In this document: positions 7,884 through 17,232 of the stretch, piece by piece
Layout of the letters: each line of letters opens with the position of its first letter
Position numbering within the stretch: the first letter of the stretch is position 1
NCBI RefSeq assembly: GCF_030065675.1
Contig: NZ_JASJDK010000067.1
Coordinates: 1-43,024 of the forward strand
Source: Mastigocoleus sp. MO_188.B34
GTDB taxonomy: Bacteria; Cyanobacteriota; Cyanobacteriia; Cyanobacteriales; Nostocaceae
DNA length: 43,024 nucleotides
Direction of reading: 5' to 3'
The notes under the pieces: generated by a model
What the model saw: only the letters and a program-made list of their open reading frames with translations
Databases searched by the model: none
What the model was told of the DNA's origin: nothing
Program-made: the position numbers and the translations under genes

Positions 7884-10757
7884 CTAAACATTTGCTTGCT
7901 GTCTTTGATACAGCGACCAATACAAACCTTTTTGTCGTAATAATTCTGGGTGGTTACCCCGCTCCGCAATGACACCTTTTTCCATCACTAATATCAAGTC
8001 AGCACGCTTCAGAGGTGCAAAACGGTGAGCAATCAGAAATACTGTTCTTCCTTCAGAGATTTTTTGTAAGTTTTGCAGAACTTGTTGTTCGGTTTCGCTA
8101 TCTAAGGCACTAGTTGCTTCATCCAAAATTAAAATTGGAGCATGGGAAAGGAATAATCTTGCAAGGGCGATCCGTTGACGTTGTCCCCCAGATAATGCTG
8201 TACCCCTTTCACCCACATTGGTTTCGTAACCGTGGGGAAGTTGACTGATAAAATCATGGGCGACTGCAAGTCTCGCAGCTTCAACAACTTCTTCGGCGCT
8301 AATGTCAGGATGTCCCAAAGTAATATTTTCTAAGATGGTACCATTAAACAAAAAATCTTCTTGGAGAACTACAGCTATTTGCTGACGCAAGGATGCAATA
8401 TCAGCACTTTTAATATCAAAACCATCTACTAAAATCCGACCCGATTCAATTTGGTACAGGCGCTGTAAAAGCTTGGAGAGAGTACTTTTACCAGAACCAC
8501 TGCGTCCGACGATACCGACAAATTGTCCTGGTTGAGCATCGAAGGAAATTCCCCGTAATACGGGTTCGGTGTTACTTTTATAGCGAAAGAATACTTGCTC
8601 GAAGGTAACTTGTCCTTTGAGGGTTGGTAGAACTAAACCCGTTCCTGGTTCAGCTTCGGGAGCAACGTTAAGAATATCCCCAATTCGATCTACTGATAGA
8701 AGAACTTGTTGCAAATTTTGCCATAGTTGCACCAAACGTAAAAGTGGTCCCGTTACCCGTCCAGAAAGCATTTGAAAGGCTACCAATTGACCGACCGTTA
8801 GCTTCTGTTCGATAACTAATTTGGCTCCAAACCACAGAATTAATAAACTAGAAAAATTAGTTAAAAAATCACCAATATTACTACTGATATTGGAAGTGGT
8901 AGAAGCTTTAAATCCAGTACGAACAAACCGAGCAAATAATCCTTCCCAGCGATCGCGAGCTACGGGTTCGGCTGCATGGGCTTTAACGGAGTGAATTCCG
9001 GTGACTGTCTCGACTAAAAATGATTGACTATCAGCACTACTATTAAAAGTTTGGTTGAGCCAGTTACGGAGAATCGGTGTGGCGATTAAGGTTAATGTGG
9101 CAAATAAAGGTAGTACTGCTAAAGCAACTAAAGTTAGGGAAAGGTTGTAATAAAACATTAACGCCAGGTAGACCACAGCAAAGATGCTATCGAGTACCAC
9201 TGTTAATGCTGTACCGGTAAGAAATTGACGAATTTGTTCCAGTTCTTGCACCCGTGCTACCGTATCCCCCACCCGTCGCGATTCAAAATAAGCTAAGGGT
9301 AAGCGCATTAAGTGGCGAAATAATTGCGCCGATAAACTTAAATCTAAGCGACGGGCTGTATGGGTAAAAATAAATAAACGGAGAATTCCCAGAACCGCTT
9401 CAAAAACCGCAACCAATAATAAAGCGATCGCCATGACGTCGAGAGTTGGTAAACTCTCCTGCACCATGACTTTATCAATGATGACTTGAGTAATTAATGG
9501 GGTAGTTAAACCCAATAACTGTAGAGTAAAAGATGCTATTAAAACTTCTGAAAGTAAACCTTTATAGCGCCAAACAGCGGGAGTAAACCAACCTAAATTA
9601 AATTTTTCTTGTTTTTGAACTAGTTCTGCTTGCCAGAGTTTACCATCCCAGTATTCTTCAACTATCTCTTGGGTAAGACTTTCACAACGTTGCTCTGTAT
9701 TGAGGGGATTAGCAATAATTAGGCGATCGCCAACCATAGCATAAGCTACCACCCAATTACCGTCATTGTGACCAGATGTACCCCATCGTAGTAAAACTGG
9801 ATATGAAAGTTGTCGTAATTCCTTCCAACTATTAATTTGCAAGCGACGCAAAACAAAACCTAACTTTTCCGAAGCTTCAATCAAATGTTTTGCACGTTGT
9901 CCTCTGAGTTGGCGTTGTACCCATTCTAGTTTTACAGGGTGTTCTAACTGTTGCGCCACCATTGTTAAACAAGCCGCTCCCGTATTGGAACTACTAACAA
10001 ATGGATAAGCTGCAGAATTCAAACCTTGAGGAGGAAGTATCAGGTTAACTAAACTTTGGCGAGTACTAGAGTAACTATATTCTTGACGAGGAGAATGATT
10101 TGACTGGGGTTCTGTATCACCAGAATAGCCACTCTTATTTACTGCTAATTCTGGTATTTTAGGTGGACTTGGCTGACCTTGAAATTGTTGATTTGTAATT
10201 GTTTGCTCTGCAGCTTCTTCACCTGTAACTTCAGTATTAATTTGCTGGGAAATGAAACCGTTATGAGTCAAACCTGCATCAATCGTTTTCTCAGAAGTTT
10301 TTTTAGATGTTTCCAAACCACCCTCACGCCAGAATTCAACTATTTGAGGCGTAGTGAGTTCCTCCCAAACAGCAGTTTCCCAACGAACAACAATAACTTC
10401 CTTACTTGCTGCAACTGCTTTACAATCGATAACTGACTTTTTTAAATCGCCAAACCAATTCCCTGCATCTATTGTTCCTATTGGTTGGCTGGTCTTTTCA
10501 TCTCGCCAACGCACCTTACCAGAAACAATCAAAAATTGGTATTCTGTCGAGAAAGATGACCAGATTTTTTCTCCTAACTTGTAGCGTAATACTTCCCCGT
10601 GTTCTTCCACTCGAGACTGTTGCTCGGTCGTTAACCAAGACAATGGTGGTTGATTCCAAGCCAAAGAAGCTAGCACTTGAGCCGCAAAAGAATCATCAAC
10701 TGCTGTTACTTCACTTCCAACTTGACTGTCAGTTTTTGAATTTTCTCCGCTAGCCAT
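7884..10757 (-). CDS. ABC exporter with CNBD and catalytically dead C39-like domain
   Basis: A 957-residue inner-membrane exporter. Residues 28-140 form a cyclic-nucleotide-binding-like domain and about 145-245 a Q/P/S-rich linker. Residues 250-380 form a C39 peptidase-like domain. In it the motif is SNTGAACL, so the catalytic Cys is Thr259, and the expected His and Asp positions hold Asn334 (DGNWVVAY) and Asn350 (IANPLN). The membrane domain spans about 400-680. The ATPase has Walker A GRSGSGKST (Lys757), signature LSGGQRQRIALAR, Walker B ILILDEATSALD and H-loop IAHR. Loss of the triad resembles the HlyB C39-like domain, which binds but does not cleave substrates. The ATG at 10757 overlaps ppiC by 52 nt, implying co-translation. 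No HlyD or TolC gene lies nearby. Candidate cargo: the proteases at 13105 and 15670. Confidence 0.92.
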   Translation of the reverse strand: MASGENSKTDSQVGSEVTAVDDSFAAQVLASLAWNQPPLSWLTTEQQSRVEEHGEVLRYKLGEKIWSSFSTEYQFLIVSGKVRWRDEKTSQPIGTIDAGNWFGDLKKSVIDCKAVAASKEVIVVRWETAVWEELTTPQIVEFWREGGLETSKKTSEKTIDAGLTHNGFISQQINTEVTGEEAAEQTITNQQFQGQPSPPKIPELAVNKSGYSGDTEPQSNHSPRQEYSYSSTRQSLVNLILPPQGLNSAAYPFVSSSNTGAACLTMVAQQLEHPVKLEWVQRQLRGQRAKHLIEASEKLGFVLRRLQINSWKELRQLSYPVLLRWGTSGHNDGNWVVAYAMVGDRLIIANPLNTEQRCESLTQEIVEEYWDGKLWQAELVQKQEKFNLGWFTPAVWRYKGLLSEVLIASFTLQLLGLTTPLITQVIIDKVMVQESLPTLDVMAIALLLVAVFEAVLGILRLFIFTHTARRLDLSLSAQLFRHLMRLPLAYFESRRVGDTVARVQELEQIRQFLTGTALTVVLDSIFAVVYLALMFYYNLSLTLVALAVLPLFATLTLIATPILRNWLNQTFNSSADSQSFLVETVTGIHSVKAHAAEPVARDRWEGLFARFVRTGFKASTTSNISSNIGDFLTNFSSLLILWFGAKLVIEQKLTVGQLVAFQMLSGRVTGPLLRLVQLWQNLQQVLLSVDRIGDILNVAPEAEPGTGLVLPTLKGQVTFEQVFFRYKSNTEPVLRGISFDAQPGQFVGIVGRSGSGKSTLSKLLQRLYQIESGRILVDGFDIKSADIASLRQQIAVVLQEDFLFNGTILENITLGHPDISAEEVVEAARLAVAHDFISQLPHGYETNVGERGTALSGGQRQRIALARLFLSHAPILILDEATSALDSETEQQVLQNLQKISEGRTVFLIAHRFAPLKRADLILVMEKGVIAERGNHPELLRQKGLYWSLYQRQQANV

Positions 10758-11467
10758 TTCTCAAATAATTCATTTTGTAGGGCTTTTTTTAACTGAGTAT
10801 CTTCCAAAGTCGCCGGGAGAAATTGTTCGACCCGAAACAAACCATAGCGTTCCTCTAATTGGATCGGTCCTAATAAATCCCCAGCATTAGCTATATCCAC
10901 TGCAGCACGCAGTACATCCGGCATTGTTCCCCTACTCACTGCTCCCATCATCCCGTTAAGAATGCGGTCATCTGTGAGCGAATATTCCCTGGCTAATTGC
11001 TCAAAGCTAACACCTTCTTGAATTTGAGTTTGTAACTCTTCAGCCAATTCTCGAGTATCAACAATTATCCTTGAGAGAACTACTCGATCCAGAAAAATCT
11101 TACGTTCGATGAAATATTCGGAAATTTTTCCCTCTGTAACTAAAACTTTGAGCTTGTCTAACTTAAAACCAAAAGATATAGATTCATGAAAAGTGGTGTA
11201 ATCAGTATTATTTTTAACTAGCCACTCCTGAAACTTTTGAGGTTCAGTAAGTTGATTTTTGAGCCTAAAGTCGATCGCAGCCTGTTCGACAATTGCAGAA
11301 TTAAGTTCTATTTCATCTTCTTTAGCTTTAATTTCTTGTTCTATAACTTTTTGGCGGAGAAGATCTCCTATAAAATGTCCTAACTTTCCTGAAGCTCGCA
11401 AATATTTTATTACTTCCCCTATACCTATTGGTTGTTCGTCTACGGTCAAAAACTGTAAAGGTTCCAT
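10706..11467 (-). CDS. Parvulin-type peptidyl-prolyl isomerase (PpiC/SurA-like)
   Basis: A 253-residue protein, with an alpha-helical SurA-like N-terminal half (residues 1-115) and a rotamase domain at about 118-217. Landmarks are VLSRIIVDT, FEQLAREYSLTDD, GMMGAVSRGTMPD and YGLFRVEQFLP. There is no signal peptide, so it should act in the cytosol, where it may hold export substrates or assist the exporter. It is the first gene of a two-gene minus-strand operon and overlaps the exporter gene by 52 nt. Such parvulins are repeatedly found beside CNBD-C39-ABC exporters in cyanobacteria, so a dedicated chaperone role is inferred. ATG at 11467 is the only good start. Confidence 0.88.
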   Translation of the reverse strand: MEPLQFLTVDEQPIGIGEVIKYLRASGKLGHFIGDLLRQKVIEQEIKAKEDEIELNSAIVEQAAIDFRLKNQLTEPQKFQEWLVKNNTDYTTFHESISFGFKLDKLKVLVTEGKISEYFIERKIFLDRVVLSRIIVDTRELAEELQTQIQEGVSFEQLAREYSLTDDRILNGMMGAVSRGTMPDVLRAAVDIANAGDLLGPIQLEERYGLFRVEQFLPATLEDTQLKKALQNELFEKWLAEKIQKLTVKLEVK

Positions 11468-11810
11468 AAAATGAATACGTACAAACGACTAATAAATAGT
11501 GCAAGCCTTGATATCAAATAATTTACATTCTAGAAGAATATCCTTTCACAAATTCACCATAGATATCCTAAATCTAGAAGGATTAAACAGCAAGTAATAT
11601 ACGAAGTAATTACGTATAAACACTTAAAATAATTTGCCGAAGATCTTAAGTGTTATGATTCCCCGATATCATTTATCTTTTTGCGCAAAGCAATTTAACG
11701 ATTCAACTTCAAGAATTGACTGAGCGAAATATCCCGTAATTGTAGCGTTAATTTAGGAATTGGGAACTAGGAATTGAGACTTAAATAAAGGTATTTTCAA
11801 TATTTCTAGC

Positions 11811-11870
11811 AGGAGACAGGAGTCAGGATTCAGAAGTCAGGAGTCAGGAATCAGGAGACAGGAGCTAGGA
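11811..11870. repeat. STRR block, AGGAGTC/AGGAGAC type
   Basis: About eight degenerate heptamer units of the AGGAGTC/AGGAGAC/AGGATTC type in tandem. Confidence 0.85.
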
Positions 11871-11930
11871 GTGAAACCTGCTTTACATCTAATTTTTAGC
11901 TTTTTGGCTGTACCAATCCGCTATACTTTT

Positions 11931-11982
11931 CCATTACCCATTACCAATTACCAATTACCCATTACCCAATCCCCAATCCCCA
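11931..11982. repeat. STRR block, CCATTAC/CCAATTA/CCCAATC type
   Basis: Seven heptamer units grading from CCATTAC through CCAATTA to CCCCAAT. The block ends four bases before the stop codon of the VTE6-like gene. Confidence 0.85.
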
Positions 11983-11985
11983 ACT

Positions 11986-12777
11986 TCAGGAAAAACTTTT
12001 CCACAACAAAGCTAGTGCGATCGCAGCAATTGCTCCGATTGAAGTATTTAAAATATTGACAACGTCATGGGTAAGCCAATCATAGCGTGATTCTAAAGTT
12101 GCGCCGATAACACTTTCAATATTAGTCGCAATAAAAGCAGCAAGCGTACACCACAAAACTCCGATTAAATCAATCAGACCAATTCCCCATCCCACAAATG
12201 CGATCGCAGCGGAAGCAAAAATACCGGCGATGGTTCCTTCTAAACTCACAGCTCCTTCGGTACCACGGGGAACAGGTTTTAAAGTCGTAATTAAATAAGT
12301 ACTTTTACCATAAGCTTTACCAACTTCAGTTGCAGAAGTATCAGAAAGTTTAGTACTAAAGCTAGCGACAAATCCTAAAATCAGTAGGGACACTATGGTT
12401 TTTTTCAGATCTCCATCGGTTGTCGAGTAAAACAAACGAACTGCTAAGACAGCTAAAGCACAAACCGAACCCGTAAATGCCGAACCCCAAACATTTCCCG
12501 GACCTCTGGTTCCAGAACGTTCTTCAGCAATACCCAAAGCTTCTTTTTCTGCCATGCCAATACGGGTAACAGCAGAACCTACCAAGAAATAAAATATTAC
12601 CAGTAAATATCCTTGCCATCCTAAAGTTAACCAAAGTATTGCACCCAAAAACCAAGCATGTATTAAACCTGCAGGAGTTAAAAGTTTTTTGGGAGCGATC
12701 CAGGCTATGAAAACTAAAACTGTATTTAGCCCAATTCCAAGTAGCCCGGAATTCATCACATAATTTTCCAGGAACAT
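11986..12777 (-). CDS. DUF92 membrane protein, VTE6-type phytyl-phosphate kinase homologue
   Basis: A 263-residue membrane protein with six or more hydrophobic segments. It has DUF92 landmarks: LTPAGLIHAWFLGAILW near residue 34, EERSGTRGPGNVWGSA near 84, FSTKLSDTSATEVGKAYG near 142, TTLKPVPRGTEGAVSLEGT near 164 and THDVVNILNTSIGA near 239. Arabidopsis VTE6 and its Synechocystis homologue (sll0875) convert phytyl phosphate to phytyl diphosphate for tocopherol, phylloquinone or chlorophyll synthesis. With the VTE5-like kinase at 1682-2392, the window encodes both steps of phytol salvage, though the genes are not in one operon. Start at 12777 or at the second Met (12756, MNSGLLGIG). Confidence 0.82.
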   Translation of the reverse strand: MFLENYVMNSGLLGIGLNTVLVFIAWIAPKKLLTPAGLIHAWFLGAILWLTLGWQGYLLVIFYFLVGSAVTRIGMAEKEALGIAEERSGTRGPGNVWGSAFTGSVCALAVLAVRLFYSTTDGDLKKTIVSLLILGFVASFSTKLSDTSATEVGKAYGKSTYLITTLKPVPRGTEGAVSLEGTIAGIFASAAIAFVGWGIGLIDLIGVLWCTLAAFIATNIESVIGATLESRYDWLTHDVVNILNTSIGAIAAIALALLWKSFS

Positions 12778-13104
12778 CTTTAAAAATTATCAACACTAAG
12801 TATTTTTCTCAGACTAGCAGGAGAAGAGGATTTGAGTAAGAAGTAAGAAGTAAGAAGTAAGAAGAACCTAATTTTTTTGCTGTAGAAAGATAGAGTAATA
12901 TTTTGTCATCAGTATATTTTTCATCAACTCTTCATAATACTGCAAGGACTAAATGTAAAAAAAGTGACTTTATACCAATATAAAAACTTAATAAAATACT
13001 GGTTACTGATTCGTAAAAATTAGAACAAGATAGCCTAATAGGTTTGTAAATTAAGAGACAATCGACTTTCATGGAATATGTAGTACCACCACAGGCTTAA
13101 AATT
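12778..13104. other. Divergent promoter region with an STRR
   Basis: Separates the minus-strand VTE6-like gene from the plus-strand protease gene, so it should hold both promoters. The STRR at 12835-12864 is the only clear structure. Confidence 0.55.
12835..12864. repeat. STRR heptanucleotide repeat (GTAAGAA)n
   Basis: Four near-perfect GTAAGAA units in tandem. Confidence 0.9.
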
Positions 13105-15207
13105 ATGGCAGTGGAAATTTCAAATCCCTTCGATATAAATCTTGGTACTGACAATGTCATTATTACTGATGCAGTCAGTTCGTTAGAAGGAAGTGACTTC
13201 TATAAATTTACTATCGGTGCTAGTAGCAGTTTTAACTTGTACTTGGATGATTTGAGTGCCGATGCTGACGTCACTCTAGTTCAAGATCGCAATTCTAACT
13301 TGCAAATAGATGGAGACGAATTAATAGCTTATTCCAATCGGGGTGGTGCAAGATCAGAATCTATCAATGAAATTTTGGAAGAAGGTGATTACTATATCCA
13401 AGTTTATCCTTACGAAGAAGACGCGGATATCCGATATAGATTAACTGTTGGTGCAGAACTTTTAGATCTAGGAGGAGATAGTCTTACCGAAGCCTACAAA
13501 TTAGAAAATCGAGCAACGATTAGCGATCGCATTGGTGGTTTAGATCTAAATGATTATTACCAATTCACTTTAGATGGTAGAAGCGATATTGATATAACAG
13601 TAAGCAGTCTTAATAATAATAGGGATAGCGATAGTGATATTGATATTGACATTGATGTACAGTTACTTGACATCAATGGTGATATCGTTTCTAGTTCGAT
13701 GAATCTAGGTTCTGATGAATCAATTTTTGAAACTTTAGAAGCCGGAAAATATTACATATATATTTATCCATACAGCGTTAACGAAACAGATTATAATCTA
13801 ACTTTTTCATCACTTCCCAATACAAATTTACCCTTACCAACAAGTAGTAGTCCTTTAGCATTATCAACAGCAGGGGGAGATAGTAATGTTGCAGTATCTC
13901 CAATTCCTCAATCAGCAAATGGTAATACACGTCATATCCAAGGAACTCTTGGAGCCGATACTTTTACTTATCAGTCGGGCTACAACTTAAATATTTTCTC
14001 TGGTAATGGCAACTATAATTACTCTTCAGGTTTGTTTGACACACTAAACTTGTCCAATTATGTTTCAAACACTGTTGGAATCAACCTTGCAAATAATGAA
14101 AACGGAGGTGTTGTTTACAATCCTGGCGATGGCGCACGTGTATTTGATGTGATTAAATTTAGTGACGGTCGTCAGATCCTATTTGAAAATATCGAAGTAG
14201 TTCAGTTTGCAGATACTACTCTTAATTTATCCGTAATACCTAACGATCCTTTATTTAATCAGCAATGGAACCTGCATATGACAGGGGTTCATAATGCGTG
14301 GCGTTTTACTCAGGGTAATAATAATGTGCTGATGGGGGTTGTTGATACGGGCTTGGGTACCGATAGCAATGGTAATCTTCACCCCGACCTACGAGACACT
14401 ATTGTTGTTGGTAATAATTATTTAGATGAATGGCAAGGTTTTTCCCATGGGACTCTCGTTCAAGGAACAATGGGAGCAGCAACAAATAACGGTCAAGGTA
14501 TTGCTGGAATTAACTGGAATTCTTCAATTTATACCATTGATGTTGTAGGGGGCGATTCTGGAGACTATAACCTGGTCGGAGCTATTGACACAATAATCAA
14601 AGAAGCAAATTCCCTAGGACAGGTTGCAGTCGTCAACTTAAGTTTAGTTGGTGGTTACTCAGTACAACTCGAACAAATAATTGCTAACAATCAAAATAAT
14701 GCTCTCTTTGTAATTGCTGCTGGTAATGACGGTGGTAATAGTATTGCTAGCCCTGCTAACTTAGCGGCACAATACAGTAACGTAATGGCTATCGGTGCTT
14801 CTTGGGGTGCAGCAGATTGGTATGGTAATCCAAAAACAGCAGGTCAAAGAGTTGATTATTCTGGAATTGGATGGTGGGGTTCAAATTATGGAGAAGGTTT
14901 AACATTAATGGCTCCATCGGAGTTTCTTAGTACCAATGCCATAATTGAAGGGTCTAATAGTTTCCATACTCACGGTTATGACCCCCGGTTTAATGGAACT
15001 TCTGCATCAACAGCAATGGTATCCGGTATTGCTTCATTACTTTGGAGCGTCAATCAAAATTTAACTGCAGACCAAATTAAATCTATTCTTTCTCAAACTG
15101 CAACCGATCTAGGTGCTATTGGTTATGACACGGAATACGGTCATGGATTAATAAATGCTGATGCAGCGGTAAGACGAGCAATGGCAATTTATAGAGGATT
15201 TTCTTAG
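13105..15207 (+). CDS. Subtilisin-like (S8) protease with N-terminal PPC domains
   Basis: A 700-residue acidic, cysteine-free protein with no Sec signal. Two pre-peptidase C-terminal-like beta domains come first (residues about 25-115: SDFYKFTIG then GDYYIQVYPY; and 130-235: LNDYYQFTLDG then GKYYIYIYPY). A linker (about 236-275) and a beta region resembling calcium-binding secreted proteins (about 276-380) follow. The S8 domain covers about 385-695, with Asp414 (VVDTGLG), His448 (SHGTLVQG), the oxyanion Asn in AAGND, and Ser633 (NGTSASTAMVSG). The triad is intact, so it should be an active serine protease. Lack of Cys and of an N-terminal signal fits type I secretion, possibly by the exporter at 7884-10757 (inference). 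A second S8 gene follows 462 nt downstream. Confidence 0.9.
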   Translation: MAVEISNPFDINLGTDNVIITDAVSSLEGSDFYKFTIGASSSFNLYLDDLSADADVTLVQDRNSNLQIDGDELIAYSNRGGARSESINEILEEGDYYIQVYPYEEDADIRYRLTVGAELLDLGGDSLTEAYKLENRATISDRIGGLDLNDYYQFTLDGRSDIDITVSSLNNNRDSDSDIDIDIDVQLLDINGDIVSSSMNLGSDESIFETLEAGKYYIYIYPYSVNETDYNLTFSSLPNTNLPLPTSSSPLALSTAGGDSNVAVSPIPQSANGNTRHIQGTLGADTFTYQSGYNLNIFSGNGNYNYSSGLFDTLNLSNYVSNTVGINLANNENGGVVYNPGDGARVFDVIKFSDGRQILFENIEVVQFADTTLNLSVIPNDPLFNQQWNLHMTGVHNAWRFTQGNNNVLMGVVDTGLGTDSNGNLHPDLRDTIVVGNNYLDEWQGFSHGTLVQGTMGAATNNGQGIAGINWNSSIYTIDVVGGDSGDYNLVGAIDTIIKEANSLGQVAVVNLSLVGGYSVQLEQIIANNQNNALFVIAAGNDGGNSIASPANLAAQYSNVMAIGASWGAADWYGNPKTAGQRVDYSGIGWWGSNYGEGLTLMAPSEFLSTNAIIEGSNSFHTHGYDPRFNGTSASTAMVSGIASLLWSVNQNLTADQIKSILSQTATDLGAIGYDTEYGHGLINADAAVRRAMAIYRGFS

Positions 15208-15669
15208 TCAGTTAATAGTTATCCTATAAATCAATACAGTTCAGTTAAGACTTTTTTTAAAACAAATACCACTGTAGAGACGCGACATGTCGCGTCTCTA
15301 CCAAGAAATTTAGGCTTATCTGTTAGCACGCACCTACGGTGTTAGCGGTAGCGTGACGTTAGTCATACACGTAGTGCGGATAACCGTATTGTCATACAAA
15401 TAAATTACTTTGGAGCTGATTATTGATTAAATTAATTGATTAGCTCAAATTTAATACAGGGTGTGTCGATCTCGATCACACATCCTGTCACTATTTGATG
15501 ACAAGTTTTCTCTTTTTAGTAACTAATCTGTAAATCAATTATCTGTTTATTTTTTTTATTTACATTATTTTTAATTTCATAAGCATATAGATAATTAAAA
15601 ACTTTACTTTGGTGAAGCTTTTAAAATTTTGTGCTGTTAATAAATAACAATTTTTTCTCAAAATTATTT
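15208..15669. other. Spacer with a perfect palindrome and dispersed-repeat sequence
   Basis: No gene seen. It holds the palindrome at 15274-15301 and a GC-richer stretch at about 15325-15390 similar in style to other dispersed cyanobacterial repeats (also near 23834-23925 and 39305-39340). The promoter of the second protease gene should lie toward the right end. Confidence 0.5.
15274..15301. terminator. Perfect 28-nt palindrome after protease gene
   Basis: The arm GTAGAGACGCGACA is followed directly by its exact reverse complement, giving a 28-nt perfect palindrome 66 nt beyond the stop codon. It belongs to the TAGAGACG/CGTCTCTA type of cyanobacterial palindrome; a related imperfect one is at 33446-33478. 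It can form a stable RNA hairpin and may end transcription, though no U-run follows. Confidence 0.55.
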
Positions 15670-17184
15670 ATGTCCATTGATTATCTGAATAATAATCTCG
15701 ATTATCGCAAAGGGCAAAATATCACTACTTTCTCTTCAAAGAATACTTCCAGTCTTCAAGATCCTAGTTATTCAGGATTAGTTAGTAACAGCAGTTATAA
15801 CTCTTCAACAGGTTATGGCTCGATCGATACAAAAGAAGCTTTAGAAACAATTACGGGTAAAGAAATTAATGAAGTTCCGGATTCAGGCGGTAACAATTGG
15901 GGAGCCGATTTGATAAATGCTCCAACTGCTTGGAATGAAGGATATACCGGAGAAGGTGTGGTTGTTGCAGTGCTTGATGGTGGGGTTGACTACAATCACC
16001 AAGATTTAAGAGATAACATTTGGACAAACAGTAAGGAAATTGCTGGTAACGGTAAAGATGATGACGGTAATGGTTTTATTGATGATATTTACGGTTGGAA
16101 TTTCCACGATGACAACAACGACACCTTAGACAAAGATGGACATGGTACCCACGTTGCAGGTACTATCGCTGGCGTTAATAATAATTATGGTGTAACTGGT
16201 ATAGCCTATAATGCCCAGATTATGCCCGTGAAGGTACTTGATGATAGTGGTTCTGGTTTTTACAGTTCTATTGTTGATGGAATCTACTATGCAGTAGATA
16301 ACGGTGCTGATGTTATTAACCTGAGTCTTGGGGGTGAATATCCCAGTTGGGATATAGAATTAGCAATTGCATATGCCGATAAAAGTGGTGTGACTGTTGT
16401 CATGGCTGCTGGAAATAGTTCTGGGGAAAACCCTTTGTACCCGGCTAGCTATGCAGATGATTATGGAATTGCGGTTGGAGCAGTAGATAAAAATAATGAA
16501 TTTGCTGATTTTTCTAATCGCGCCGGTAATGATGAAACTGCTTATGTCACGGCTCCGGGTGTCAATGTCTACTCCACAGTCCCAAACGATGGATATGAAT
16601 CTTATAGTGGTACATCTATGGCGGCTCCTCACGTTAGTGGGGTAGTTGCATTAATGCTCAGTGCGAATCCAAATCTGACTCCCGATCAAATTCGTCAAAT
16701 TGTTACTCAGTCGGCAACTAATAGTACCCAAACGATCAATAGTGATCGCAAAATTCTAGGTTTAGATTTTGATTCAGGTTTAGATTTAAATTTAGATCTA
16801 GATTATTTAAGCTTTATTGAGACAACTTTTTATAGCTTCGACAGTATTGATTTCAATTTCAATTCTGTTAGTTTTGATAATGTTAATTTTGGGGCTAATA
16901 ACAGTATTGATTTTGCCGGTAATATTTTTAGTCAAGCAGGAATTAGCAGCGTAATTGACAATTTTAATTTATCAACTTTATCTACTTTAGATATTGATTT
17001 TGCTAATAATAGTTTTGCCAATAACAATAACTTGCTGAATAATCCCATACTTTCTAATCCAGCAATTACCTCTGAATTATTGAATTTATATCGCGGTTAT
17101 TTAGATCTAATGAAAGGTATTGAAGAAATAATGGGAGATTACAATCCTGAGGAATTACCTTCAATTCCAAGTTTATCTAAATAA
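15670..17184 (+). CDS. Subtilisin-like (S8) protease with Asn-rich C-terminal tail
   Basis: A 504-residue, cysteine-free serine protease. I chose ATG 15670 (MSIDYLNNN); an in-frame GTG at 15631 would add 13 residues. The S8 domain spans about 75-365, with Asp103 (VAVLDGGVD), His158 (DGHGTHVAGT) and Ser316 (SGTSMAAPHVSG). Between the Asp and His lies an acidic loop, KDDDGNGFIDD, a likely calcium site as in calcium-dependent cyanobacterial proteases. Residues about 385-500 are an unusual D/N/S/F/L-rich tail (GLDLNLDLDYLSF, FANNNNLLNNP) of low complexity. There is no Sec signal, which together with the lack of Cys fits type I secretion through a C-terminal signal (inference). It follows the other S8 gene on the same strand. 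Confidence 0.88.
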   Translation: MSIDYLNNNLDYRKGQNITTFSSKNTSSLQDPSYSGLVSNSSYNSSTGYGSIDTKEALETITGKEINEVPDSGGNNWGADLINAPTAWNEGYTGEGVVVAVLDGGVDYNHQDLRDNIWTNSKEIAGNGKDDDGNGFIDDIYGWNFHDDNNDTLDKDGHGTHVAGTIAGVNNNYGVTGIAYNAQIMPVKVLDDSGSGFYSSIVDGIYYAVDNGADVINLSLGGEYPSWDIELAIAYADKSGVTVVMAAGNSSGENPLYPASYADDYGIAVGAVDKNNEFADFSNRAGNDETAYVTAPGVNVYSTVPNDGYESYSGTSMAAPHVSGVVALMLSANPNLTPDQIRQIVTQSATNSTQTINSDRKILGLDFDSGLDLNLDLDYLSFIETTFYSFDSIDFNFNSVSFDNVNFGANNSIDFAGNIFSQAGISSVIDNFNLSTLSTLDIDFANNSFANNNNLLNNPILSNPAITSELLNLYRGYLDLMKGIEEIMGDYNPEELPSIPSLSK

Positions 17185-17232
17185 ATTGGTAGTAATTACT
17201 ATATGGGTTTAATCAAACACACCCACCATAAT

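Larger units (their letters stand above)
11468..11985. other. Spacer with two STRR blocks
   Basis: No gene seen. It contains the presumed promoter of the ppiC-exporter operon near its left end and the repeat blocks at 11811-11870 and 11931-11982. Confidence 0.55.
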
